Source: Larix kaempferi
Taxonomy: Eukaryota; Streptophyta; Pinopsida; Pinales; Pinaceae
Assembly (NCBI GenBank): GCA_027924585.1
Contig: BSBM01001719.1
Coordinates: 11,489,001-11,553,000 of the forward strand
DNA: 64,000 nucleotides
Reading direction: 5' to 3'
Shown here piece by piece: positions 1-9,806 of this stretch. The position numbers and the translations under genes are program-made. The notes below the pieces were generated by a model that saw only the letters and a program-made list of their open reading frames with translations, was not told where the DNA came from and did not search any database. Every line of letters starts with the position of its first letter. Position 1 is the first letter of the stretch.

Positions 1-949
1 TGTATTCTTCCTTGTTCGCTGTCAGCTGGTATAGTCGGTCTAAATCTTGAGCTTGGAATTCCTCCTGAATCGGCTCACTGTATCTATCACCATCTTTAGG
101 ATCCAATGGTTCGATGACCCTAAGATGCTTCCCTTCAAAGATCATCTTATTTGTCTTCAAGTTTATGATAGCCAAATTATCCATAGCCCAATCAATTCCC
201 AATATTGCTGGAAAAGGTTGACTATCATCCACAATTTCAATAACCTCAAAGTCTGCATGACTCTGTACTCCGTCAATGTCAACTACTACATTAGCTAAGC
301 ATCCAAAAGGTATGACCTTCTCCTGATTAGCCATTCGTAACTGGATAGGTGACCAGAGCAAATTTGGCCAACCCATCTGCTGCCATGTCTGCTTAGTCAA
401 GACATTCACTTCTGATCCCAGATCAAGGATGACTTCATCCATTTCAAAATATCATATCTGCGCAGTAAGCGTCATCTCTCGGCCTATTCTTTTGTGCTTC
501 CTTATATGATGTACAGCGCTATCTGGAGTCTCTGTTTCAATCTGAGGTTCATAATGGCTGATAAGCTTTTGGAGCTCTACTATGGCTTTTTCGCTTTTTA
601 GTAACTTCATGCAGCTTCGCAAGAACTGCGCAACAGAAGTACGGACATCTATCGTAGTACTTGTTTTGTCATATGGAACCGGCATGTCTTCAACATGCAG
701 TGTTTCACTGCGCAGCGGGATCCTTGATGACTTGTTTGCTGGTTCTCTAAAGGTATCCCTTGTGTCAATGAAGATCTCCTTGTTCTTTTGTAGGTTAAGA
801 GGGGGTGCTTTTTCTGGAGCTTTCCTTATCCATACTGTTTCAAGGGGATCCTTCTTTGTATGTGCCTCCCCTGATGTTGAAGCTTTCGCTCCTCTGTCAC
901 GGCCTGTCTCAGCGCCACTGCCCGTGACCATGTTAATGCTCGGATCCAC
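1..949 (-). pseudogene. pro: Gy-B aspartic protease with N-terminal linker (partial)
   Basis: Retropepsin-type protease that would cut Gag-Pol. One minus-strand frame runs from 949 to the left edge, broken by a single TGA at 452-454. The first 165 codons are a charged linker. The protease follows with VILDLGSEVNVL, where the catalytic motif reads D-L-G-S rather than D-S/T-G, and later PAILGIDWAMDN, which matches the family's hydrophobic-hydrophobic-G-X-D-W signature. The DLGS form recurs in several plant gypsy groups, so it is probably not damage. The C-terminus and all later domains lie outside the window. Confidence 0.75.
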
Positions 950-1015
950 TGGTCTATTCTCTACTGTGATCCACTGGACATTTGGATTCGGAGCCTCTAT
1001 TCATCTTCTCTTCTG

Positions 1016-1674
1016 CATTTCCACCTCTAATACTGGGCAATCTTCAATGACATGCTCAAACAATTTACAATAGTTGCACGTAGTGCATGGGTGAACATAA
1101 TCTCTAGACACGTGCCCGGGTTTGCCACAGTTATAACAAATGACTTGGTCACGGACTCTTCCTTGTGCCGTACCAAGATTTCTTCCTCTGCTGCGGTATC
1201 CACCACCACGACCTCTGTATCCTCCTTGGTCATATTGTGCATTTTATTGTTTTGGCTAGGTATCTTCTTGTACGTGGTATAAGCTAGCACCTCGCATTGA
1301 GCCATATCCCTTTTTCTTTCATTCATTAATTCATATGCACGGCAGTTGGATTCATCATGTCCAACTGATTTACAGAAATTGCAGTATAAATTCTTAGGAG
1401 TTTTCACATATTTCTGAATGAGGTAATAGTCTTCAGGTCTGTGTCCTGTGGTTCTGCAGATTTCACACCATGGGGCCTGATTCTGATTTACTGGGTTAGG
1501 CGCACCACTGTTAATATGGTCATGGAATAGAGGGAAATGCTCACGGTCATGACCTTCTCCTTTACAACTTGTACACCAAACCTCCTGTCTAGGTTCATAT
1601 CTTTGTTCTTTACCATTTTTCATACTTTGCAGCTCAAGTGTCAGGGTGGTCAGCTGGTTCTGGATCTGAGACAT
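1016..1674 (-). pseudogene. gag: Gy-B Gag C-terminus with five CCHC-like zinc knuckles
   Basis: Nucleocapsid-like part of Gag, which binds element RNA during packaging. In one frame (1575 down to about 1360) three modules follow each other: CTSCKGEGHDREHF, CEICRTTGHRPEDY and CNFCKSVGHDESNC. After a frameshift near 1225 a Gly/Arg-rich stretch (repeated GYRGRGG-like residues) leads to two more, CYNCGKPGHVSRDY and CNYCKLFEHVIEDC (about 1035-1140). The pattern is CX2CX4HX4C, but modules 1, 2 and 4 have Phe or Tyr in place of the last Cys, as a G-to-A change would give. Most plant gypsy Gags carry one or two knuckles, so five is unusual. A TGA near 1006 separates this from the protease frame. Confidence 0.7.
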
Positions 1675-1924
1675 CCCAGAACTAGTATCACCAATCCATT
1701 GGGCCGTTCAAACTTTGGAGTCAATGACTTCTTCCGAATTCTTAGAACTGTAACTGCATCTTCCGCATATATACGCTGCCCACACATGAAAAGAAAAAAT
1801 AACCATGGCTAGCCTTCTAGACCTTATCTTCTTTTCTTTAGGGTTTCAATTCTTTCAGGTTTGCCATCAGAAATTTTAAAACAACTGTAAAACAAATGCA
1901 AAATATATACATAGGCTATGGTAC

Positions 1925-2731
1925 ATGAGATACCTGCTTCCCTCAGGATAGGTAATGATTTAGGAATCTCCCATTGGCTGGACCTCCCAACCAGGCAGAT
2001 CCGTCCTGATGTTCCAAGACAAACGAATTTATTCCTCGGATTGCTGCAATAATGTATGGCCCCATCCACATATGGTCACACTTTCCATGTTTTTCTTATT
2101 TAGGGGCGTTCCATTTCAGAACTAGGTCATTGACCTGAAAATAATCCTCCTTGGCCTTTTTGTCGAACGCTTTCTTCATTGTTTCTTGATGACTTTCTAC
2201 TTTGTCATATGCCTTATTCCTTAGCTCATTCAGCTCAACTATCTGATTTACTCTTCTTTGCATGTGATTTGGTTCTTCTTCTATTCCCTGTAATAACCTC
2301 ATGACAGGCAAACCTAGGGATGCTGGAAAAATCACTTCAGCTCCATACACCAACTGGAATGGTGACATTCCAATGGCTCTTTTCGTATTGATTTTGTCAT
2401 CCCACAGAGCATACTTCAACTTTGTATGCCAAGATCTCTTGTTATCTTCTAACAGATTTTTTATGATTCTTACCAGGCTCTTGTTTGAAGACTCTGCTAG
2501 TCCATTTCCTTGAGGGTAATAAGTTGTGGAATTATTTAGGCTGATATGGTACTTATGGAAGAAATTAATCATCTTTTTGGAACAGAAAGCTGGAGCATTA
2601 TCATTCACAATTCTTTTGGGGCATCCAAATCTGGACAGGATGTTATCTTCCAGAAAATCCATGATTACTCCTTCAGTCACTCTTTTGGTAGGTATGGCTT
2701 CTATCCATTTGGTAAAATAATCATTAGCCAT
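1925..2731 (-). pseudogene. int: Gy-A integrase
   Basis: DDE integrase inserting the cDNA copy into the chromosome. The core starts with MANDYFTKWIEAIPTKR; the three catalytic acidic residues are visible in ANDYF, VNDNAPAF and GLAESSNKS. The core is open for 211 codons (2731-2096). After a frame change near 2096 the C-terminal part continues to about 1925 with a GPYIIAAI segment, the GPY/F module of gypsy integrases. The N-terminal HHCC zinc region would lie at about 2740-3000, where only broken traces are seen. No chromodomain was found after the GPY module. Confidence 0.8.
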
Positions 2732-3014
2732 CAGGATCCATCTGTGCTTCCACTATGATAGGATGCAGAGGGAGGGAAACAACCTTTCTTTTTCCATCAA
2801 AAATCTGACATTGGTGACAAACCACAGTCTCTTTGTAAACATCGGAAAACATAGTGGGCCAGTAAAACCCTGCTCTCAAGATTTTGTTTACTGACGCTTT
2901 CTAGGAATGTTGTCCCCCGCAGTCCCCTTTGTGGAACTCTTCTATTATGTGTTTAGCTTCTTCTTCAATCAAACAATTTAGTAGCACCCCTCTAGGGTCT
3001 TTCCAATACAGGTA

Positions 3015-3722
3015 CTAGTTCATGATACAGTATTTGGCAGCTTTTAGTTTTACAGATTTGGCCCTACTTTTGCTTAATCCTGCAGGTGCTTGTAAATTTT
3101 GTAGTACAAAAACAATGTCAATATACCAAGGAGACTCAAAGAATTCAGGTTTCACTTGTATGTTTGCATCCAGTTGGTTTGGTTGGTTCTCTAGAAAATT
3201 TAGCTGCAAGGAGTCACAATTTTCTTCGGTCATTAATTTTGCTAATCCCTGGCCTTTCACCAGTTTAGTGGGCTTTATCTCTAAATCATATTCTAGTAAC
3301 ACTGCAATCCACTTGGCCCTTCTACCTTCAGGATCAGACTAGGTCAAAATGCTTTTCACCGCACTATTTGGGTCATAAGCAATGATGTGTGAGTGTATAA
3401 TATCAACCCTGAAATCTTTCAGAGATTTTATGAGAGCATAGGCTTGTTTCTCCATGATATCATATTTTAGTTCCCTTTCTCTCAGCACTCTACTGAAAAA
3501 AGCAATCGACTGTTCAACATTTTGGTCATTTTTCTGCAACAGCAACCCAGCTATTGTATGTTCAGATGCATATGAAAAAACTAAGAAATCTTTAGTAAAG
3601 TTTGGGCTAGCCAACACTGGAACTTCAGTGATGGCTGTCCTGATCCCTTTAAAAGAATCTCTGGCCTCTTCGGTCCACTTTATTTGATTCTCTTTTCTTA
3701 GCATATTGGTAATACTCCTCAT
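3015..3722 (-). pseudogene. rnh: Gy-A RNase H (pol-linked) and connection
   Basis: This follows the reverse transcriptase and would degrade the RNA strand of the hybrid. The first part (3722-3339) has the thumb and RNase H start, with SFKGIRTAITEVPVLASP and FLVFSYASEHTIAGLLLQ, where Ser stands at the first catalytic Asp position (usually TDAS). A stop near 3339 separates it from 3302-3015, which has YDLEIKPTKLVKGQGLAKL, the usual RNase H end, and then the linker toward integrase. With the separate RNase H at 4934-5416 this copy had two RNase H domains on opposite sides of its reverse transcriptase. Degraded active site and in-frame stops imply no function. Confidence 0.7.
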
Positions 3723-3769
3723 TATTTCGGCAAAACTTGGTATGAATCTCCTTAAAAAACCTACTTGGC

Positions 3770-4894
3770 CAATGAAAGATTGTATTTCCTTTTTGCTTCT
3801 GGGATCTCCTACTTTTTGAATAACACTGACCCTCTCATGATCAATTTTTATCCCATCTTTGGTGATGATATGCCCTAAAAGCTTAGCTTCATCCAGAGCA
3901 AAAAGGATTTTTTGGGATTCAAGGAACTGCCATATTTCCTACATTTTATGAAAACTCTCTCCAAATGTTTGAGATGTTTTTCATCTGACTTTGAAAAAAC
4001 CGTTATATCATCCATCTATACTACCACAAATTTGTCTTTTTCTTCAGCAAATGCAATATCCATAGCTCTTTGGAAGGTGGCTCCAATGTTCATCAAACCA
4101 AATGGCATCTTAGCGTACATGAAAGTTCCCCAAGGAGTTGTAAAAGCGGTTTTCTCCTGGTCTTCTGGGTGCACTTTGATCTAATTATACCCTGAGAAAC
4201 CATCCATGGTGGAAATTCTTTTGGCTACTACCACCTGCTGTAAGATATGCTCCATTTTAGGTAGAGGGTAATTGTCTTTCATTGATGCTCTGTTCAGGTT
4301 CCTGAAATCAATACAGATTCTGATTTCTCCACTTTTTTTTCTGACTGGGACCAGATTTGCTATCCATTGTGAGAACCTTAAGGTAACAATTATCTTTGCA
4401 TTGAAATTTTTTTTGACTTCTTTCTCTATAATATCTGTTAACTTAGGATTGATTCTCCTTAATTTTTGCTTAAAAGGTTTCTCACCTGGCTTGAGTGGAA
4501 TGGTATGTTATATGATTGAGGTATCATACTCCTTTAATTCTTCATAGGTCCAGGTAAAAGCATCAGTGTGTCTTTTCATTAATTCTACATAGCGTCCTTT
4601 CTTGTCAGCATGTAACCTTTTAGACAATTTTACCATCCGAGGGTCTTTCTCTGTACCCAAGTTTTGATCTTCTACTGATTCACGGACAGGTTCAAATTTT
4701 GGGTTTTTAGCTGCATCATCTTGATCAAATAGCTTTTCTAGGGGTATCAGACCTTTAGGAATGTAATTTTTCTTCAGTTGGATAATATCCTTACCACCCA
4801 TTCTACTTTTCCACTTTTTGTTTTCAGTTTCTTCTTCTGCATTCTCTCCCTCTACCAGGTTTTCCAGGTTTTCATTTTCAGTATCAATATGCAC
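3770..4894 (-). pseudogene. rt: Gy-A reverse transcriptase
   Basis: RNA-dependent DNA polymerase of the element. The N-terminal lead (4894-4508) contains YIPKGLIPLEKLFDQDD and RHTDAFTWTYEELKEYD. Beyond the stop at 4508 the palm continues through lower coordinates in broken frames: the minus strand can be read as VPVRKKSGEIRICIDFRNLN, then DGFSGYNQ, then MPFGLMNIGATFQRAMD. The catalytic box is VVV*MDDITVFS, with a TAG at about 4018-4020 replacing the Tyr of YMDD, so the enzyme is inactive. The lineage resembles the Athila/Tat-like plant gypsy group, which fits the tRNA-Asp primer site; this lineage call is from memory of the family. Confidence 0.78.
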
Positions 4895-4933
4895 ATTTGC
4901 AAACTCATCAGAAAGTTCTAAAAATCTCCTGAG

Positions 4934-5416
4934 CTATAAGTCATCTTCAAATACCTTCCAATACTTAGAATTGTCAGGAATAGCGGGTCTGTTTATTATT
5001 TCGACCTCATACTTAGCTTGGGAGAAGATTGGGGTCTTAAATCCTCCCGCAGTAGTTTCCAAAGAGTCTGCTACATCATTTTCATGTCTGGGTATTACTG
5101 TAATCCTATATTCCATGAAAAATTTCCCAAAGAAGTCCCAAGCTTCATTTCTATATGCCCCCATTCTTGGGTGTTTGGCTTGGTAACTATCATTTATCTG
5201 GTTCACTACCAACTCAAGGTCTCCAAACACTTCTATCTTCTTAGCTCCCAAGTCTTTTAGAGCCCGCAATCCCAACAGTAATGCTTCGTATTCAGAAACA
5301 TTATTAGTGCATTCAAATGTTAGCTTGTATGAAAGTGCCCTAGATTCCTTGTTGGGAGGAATTATCCAAACCCCTACTCCAGCACCATTCTTACTCACAG
5401 AACCATCAAAATACAT
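4934..5416 (-). pseudogene. Gy-A additional RNase H, upstream of RT
   Basis: A complete-looking RNase H fold reading MYFDGSVSKNGAGVGVW, NNVSEYEALLLGL, VFGDLELVVNQI and HENDVADSLE. These give the four acidic positions D-E-D-D of a functional RNase H, unlike the pol-linked domain further on. The motif style matches the plant/archaeal-type RNase H acquired by Tat-lineage gypsy elements. In many Tat elements that domain lies between the viral-type RNase H and integrase; here it lies between protease and reverse transcriptase. The 160-codon frame is open; a frame change near 5416 joins it to the protease side. Confidence 0.75.
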
Positions 5417-5482
5417 TTTCCACCAACCTTCTTCATTTTTTTCTCTTTCAGAAGCTTCATATCTGGCTGCAAATTCCTTATC

Positions 5483-5885
5483 TTAATTAACTTCCCTATA
5501 TGAGGGAGGGTTAGGATCATAACGAGGACCGTCAACAACAAAAATGGAGCAGCCCATGTCTGTATCAACTGCATATATAGGGTGATTCTCAGGTTTGTTG
5601 TTGCTGCTGATGATATATTCCATCCTGTTTTCTCTATATAATATCCTATTTGCTCCAAACACGGGAATTGTGGCATAAGATAAGTCCATCTGCATAGTTA
5701 CTTTCAACTTTGAAACCCAGGATCTTGACAAAAGTATCCCAAACTTTGCCACCACCACATCCATCATGACACTTTTTGCAGGGAGTTGGGTTAGAGTTAC
5801 TACCATATTTTTAATCAGCCCCAAACATGGCACTTTTCTCGAATCATGTAGAAAAGGTCTTGGTATGGCCTAGTCACCTCTAATC
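5483..5885 (-). pseudogene. pro: Gy-A protease, C-terminal half (left of Co-1)
   Basis: Second half of the Gy-A aspartic protease, beginning directly at the Co-1 insertion edge. It contains CLGLIKNMVVTLTQLPAKS and FGILLSRSWVSKLK, the plant-gypsy equivalent of the conserved flap and ILG region. The ORF runs 5833-5483; a few codons between 5834 and 5885 connect it to the duplicated target site. Together with 12841-13062 it shows that Co-1 split one continuous protease gene. Confidence 0.7.
5881..5885. repeat. Target site duplication of Co-1 (left copy, TAATC)
   Basis: The five bases TAATC directly before the left LTR of Co-1 are repeated exactly after its right LTR at 12841-12845. This is the length expected for copia integrase and proves a single insertion event into Gy-A. 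Confidence 0.9.
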
Positions 5886-6531
5886 TGTTAAATTTTCAGA
5901 ATTTACTTCAATCTGATCTGGGATCTTAACTGAGAGAACAACATGTACAGCAAATCTACAGCATATCATTCATGGACACAATAATGCAAGCACAGAACAG
6001 ACACCGAGTTTACTTGGGGAAAACCATAAAGGTGAAAAACCCCAATAACGTCCTCAGAGATAGATAGAGAAATGATACAACCAGAATACATGAGATAGTC
6101 TTCTCCTAGCAGCAGAGCCTCCTCCTCCACAAGTGCGCCACTCTCCACAATGTGAGTGAGAGAATCTAATGTGTAAAATGAGAGAGACACACTCTCTATT
6201 TATACACTAACTTGACTTGACCTTTACTCAACTAGGTCGGCCTCAACTTAACCACTTAACATAATGCTGACTAGGATGACCCCCACTAGGGTGGTCTAAT
6301 AACCCTTTGACCCACATGGCCGACCCCCAATAGGGTGGTCTAATAACCCTTTGACCCACATGACTTATACAGGGCCGACCCCAACAAGGTGGTCTAATAA
6401 CCCATCAAGTATAAGTTACGACACTTACAATATAAATGACGACACTTCCGTATAGAGGAATAATAACATCTCTATAGGAATACAATATACATATATGTGA
6501 AATACATTCCGAAGTTACATATACATCAACA
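5886..6531 (-). repeat. Co-1 3' LTR
   Basis: Starts TGTTAAATTTTCAG and ends ATACATCAACA on the plus strand, giving TG...CA ends. It is 646 bp and matches 12216-12840 throughout except for scattered substitutions and 21 additional bases near 6420-6445. It contains a TATA-like TATTTATA on the plus strand near 6197-6204 and direct copies of a GGTGGTCTAATAACCC motif (about 6292, 6340, 6390). Confidence 0.9.
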
Positions 6532-6540
6532 CTCCCTCTT
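6532..6540 (-). other. Polypurine tract of Co-1
   Basis: The minus strand reads AAGAGGGAG immediately before the TGTTGATG start of the 3' LTR. The same tract precedes the 3' LTR of Co-2 at 55053-55061. Confidence 0.8.
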
Positions 6541-6782
6541 AACTAGGAAGGTATTTCTCGACACAGGTCTTCTAGCACAAGTCATCTTCTCTGGATCATC
6601 ATTACTGGATAATCGTCATCGAGTCATATCATCATCACTGCTGCTGCTATTTCAATCAATCTCTGAATCTACTCGTCATAGGAAGTTCTACAGAGCCAGT
6701 CCTTTTCCATACTGGATGTAGGCCCACCACCTGCAGGTCTTCGTTATCACTGGCCATACTGTGGAATTCTCAGGACTTATTA

Positions 6783-7400
6783 CGTGCGTCACAAAACCTC
6801 GCTGCAACATCCCAGGCTATTACGAGCACACAGCTCTACCTGTAGGATCTCCCAGGAGCACATTACATGTGACCCATCACAAAACCTAGCTGAAGCATCC
6901 CACGTTGTTACGAGCACACAGCTCTACCTGTCGGATCTCCCAGGAGCACATTACATGTGATCTCACCACAAAACTTGGTTGAAGCATCCTAGGCTATTAC
7001 GAGCACATGGCTCTACCTGTCGGATCTCCCAGGAGCACATTACATGTGGTCCACCACAAAACCTGGCTAAAGCATCTGAGGCCTTTTTTATCCTGTCCAG
7101 ATCTCCCAGGAGCAAATTACATGTGGTCATGGAAAAACCTGGCTGAAGCATCTGAGGCCTTTTTCATCTTGTCCAGATCTCCCATGAGCAAATTACATTC
7201 AATAGGACAAAACATCATAAGAGCATCTCAGGATGTTACAGGTACACAACTCCGACCTGAAGATCTCCCAGGGCACGAATTACATGTCCTCCCAGAGCAA
7301 TGTCTCGAAAGAGCATCCCAGGATGTTATGGGTACGCAACTCCGACCTATAGGATCTCCCAGACATGCTCATCTGCACAACCTGATCCACGGCCACAAAG
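6783..7400 (-). repeat. Tandem array in the Co-1 3' region (about 85 bp x 7)
   Basis: Repeats built around GATCTCCCAGGAGCA(C/A)ATTACATG and AAAACCTGGCTGAAGCATC recur at about 75-100 bp intervals. Early units (6790-7050) add GTTACGAGCACACAGCTCTACC; later ones replace it with GAGGCCTTTTTCATC. The array lies between pol and the polypurine tract. Its units are unrelated to the array in the same place in Co-2. Confidence 0.85.
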
Positions 7401-7624
7401 TATCATCTGATACTCATCATACATCATCCTGATGTACACATGATCATCCTGATTATCATCACTGCAACATCCTGTTGCATGTCATCTGGAGAAGCTCGTC
7501 ATCCACGATCACCCTGATCATGCAATGCATCCATCTGATGCACACCAAGTATCTACCTGATACATATCAATATACAGGATCTCCCTGATCATACAATGTA
7601 TCCACCTGATACATATACAGATAC

Positions 7625-7855
7625 ATGGTCCAAGCATCCAACATGATGCATATACACAATACATACAAATGATCCAACCTATCATATCCAGCATCCAACA
7701 TGATGTGTACATAAATATAAATGACCCAACTGATCATATCCAGCATCCAACATGATGCACACATACATATACATATAAATGATCCAACTGATCATATCCA
7801 GCATCCAACATGATGCACACATACATATAAATGATCCAACTGATCATATAAAGCA
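7625..7855 (-). repeat. Second tandem array in Co-1 (about 60 bp x 4)
   Basis: The unit is CATCCAACATGATGCACAC, then TACATATAAATGATCCAACTG, then ATCATATCCAG, present about four times. Open frames across it only translate the repeat (repeated SCWML and DAGYDQLDHLY) and are not genes. Confidence 0.85.
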
Positions 7856-7961
7856 GAAAATAGAACATCATCCTAATGCTCATCATCCAGCGCTCACATC
7901 CACAGCCATGTGAAGAATTCTCCTTCCAACATGCTTGGAATGGCTTCAGCAAATGTGTCCA

Positions 7962-8492
7962 TCACTTCTTCCTCGAAGTGTCATCAATCTGAAGAACACC
8001 AAGCCTCTCCCTGAAGTACTCAAACTTCACCCTGGCTAGTGGCTTCGTCAGCACATCTGCAATCTGCTCATCTGTTGCAACATACATGAGCTTCACAACT
8101 CCTCTCTGCACCATATCCCTGATATAGTGATATTTGATCTCTATGTGTTTCGACCTGTCATGAAACACTGGGTTCTAAGACAGCGTCACACAACTCTGGT
8201 TATCACGGAAGATACTAGTAGCATCCAATGGGAGATCAAATAACTCAGACAGTAGCTTCCGTAGCCATACTACCTCACAACTAGCTGAACAGGCTGCAAC
8301 ATACTCTGCCTCAACTGTACTCAGTGCTACGCAGGATTGCTTCCTGCTAAACCAAGAGATCACACCTGATCCCATACTGAAGCAGCACCCAGATGTGCTC
8401 TTCCTATCTGCAACATTGCCAGCCCAATCTGAATCAACATAAACCTGTAGGTTAAACTTTTGATTCTCTTCATACTTGAGCCCATAATCCAC
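7962..8492 (-). pseudogene. rnh: Co-1 copia RNase H
   Basis: C-terminal domain of the copia polyprotein, which removes genomic RNA during cDNA synthesis. The frame 8492-8175 contains VYVDSDWAGNVADRKSTSG, SCVALSTVEAEYVAACSAS and IFRDNQSCVTLS, giving the catalytic D, E and D. A stop separates it from 8168-7962, which continues with MFHDRSKHIEIKYHYIRDMV and ADVLTKPLARVKFEYFRE, the typical copia terminus. The protein end at 7962 is the natural stop, and the tandem arrays follow. Confidence 0.85.
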
Positions 8493-8493
8493 T

Positions 8494-9300
8494 GTACCCT
8501 TCAGGTACCTCAGAACATGCTTTATAGCAACCAGGTGAACACTCCTTGGATCCGTCAGGAACTAGATCAATGTGTTCACCGCAAACCAAATATCCGATCT
8601 CGTGTTCGTCAGGTACATCAAGGACCCAATCATCTGACGATACATAGTGATATCAACCGGCTCAGATGAAGCATCACAAAGATGCTTCAGGTTCGATGCC
8701 ATAGGTGTGGCCATAGCCTTGCAGTCCATCATCCCAAACCTCTTCAGGATCTCTACTGCATACTTCCCTTGTCCAAGGAAGATTCCATCACTCTGCCACA
8801 CCTCCATGCCAAAAAACAAATAGTGCATCATCCCCAAGTTCCTCAACTCGAACTCGGCAGCAAGCTTCCACTGTGTGTCGGCAATCAATCTATCCTTACC
8901 TGATACAAATAGGTCATCCACATAGTAGTATCTCTAGATTGCCTTCCTCAACCTTGTAGTAAAGGTTGGAACCCGCTTTACTCTTGGTAAAGACCAAACT
9001 GGATAGAAAGCTACCTATCCTACCATACCAAGTTTTGCACATATATGATTTCCTGTCATCTGTCTCAGAACCAAGTGGTTTCTCCACATACACTTCTTCT
9101 TCAACTACACCATTCAAGAAAGCTGTCTTGAAATCCATCTGGTGTATCTTCTATTTCATCGCTTTTATATTTCTCTATGCTGCCATCTGCAGCATGCTTG
9201 ATCTTGATAGATCCATATGGAAGTCATAACAAACTTCCCTTCAAGTTTTGGGACTACATCCCAAACATCATTCTTCATGATCGATGGATCATGGCATTCT
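8494..9300 (-). pseudogene. rt: Co-1 copia reverse transcriptase with internal deletions
   Basis: Pieces of one copia RT: NDVWDVVPKLEGKFVMTS near 9250, MDFKTAFLNGVVEEEVYVEK at 9138, then MDDLFVSGKDRL at 8921 and QMIGSLMYLTNTRSDIWFAV. Two family segments are missing: the stretch after the KYK motif near 9170 joins directly to the region before MDFKTAFLNG, and the copia signature segment after SYMCK is shortened at about 9040. The YVDD box shows only as stop-MDD, at about 8922. Neither deletion is an insertion artefact, as the flanking residues remain in family order. Confidence 0.8.
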
Positions 9301-9397
9301 TCCCATATCCTGGGAACTTCAATATCTTCAATAGATAATTTTGTTGCTGAACAAATGTTGTAGTTCTTCTTTTGTAGGTGATGGCATACGATCTTTC

Positions 9398-9795
9398 CTA
9401 CACAACAAGTTAAATTGCATGATTAGAAAACATCTCATAGTTTTTAGAACAAATTCTTACACATAAATAAATATGTCATACAGTCATGCAATTGTCTTAG
9501 CCAATGCTTCAATACAACATTTATCCATATCTCGTAACTTTCTAGATGCCTTCCAATCTCTACCAGAACATTGTTAAGAGTGTGCACAACTCCCAACATG
9601 TCAGCAAAGAGGTTTCATTCTAGATAAGTAGCAATTGAATGTTGTACAGTGCCATAGGCCACTTACCCATGCATATTAGTAGTATACTGTTCATCAATGC
9701 AATTATTCTAATATGCATAATACACAACCTAATTCTAGGAACATCAGTATATACATTATTGAACAGTATTATTTAAGAAATGACAATTCAAATAC
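9398..9795 (-). other. Intron-like segment in Co-1, shared with Co-2
   Basis: A 398-nt non-coding stretch between copia-like coding pieces, starting GTATTTGAATTG and ending with the pyrimidine-rich acceptor AACTTGTTGTGTAG before GAAAGATCG. Co-2 has the same segment at 52561-52974 with the same borders. The donor (ATAA before GT) is weak; the acceptor is good. Confidence 0.6.
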
Positions 9796-9806
9796 TTATC
9801 TTTGTT

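Larger units (their letters stand above)
1..1810 (-). mobile_element. Ty3/gypsy fragment Gy-B (gag and protease, runs off the left edge)
   Basis: Minus-strand retrotransposon piece holding a zinc-knuckle Gag end followed by an aspartic protease, in the order expected for Gag-Pol. The protease and whatever follows leave the window at base 1, so reverse transcriptase and integrase are not visible. The upstream limit is blurred: the reading fades near 1800 and Gy-A integrase sequence begins near 1925 without a recognisable LTR between them. Several frame breaks show the copy is dead. Confidence 0.75.

Noticed and set aside
7518-7952. Cys/Met-rich minus-strand frames resembling small secreted proteins
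   Set aside because: They are translations of the 60-bp Co-1 array in successive frames, with repeated SCWML and DAGYDQ words.
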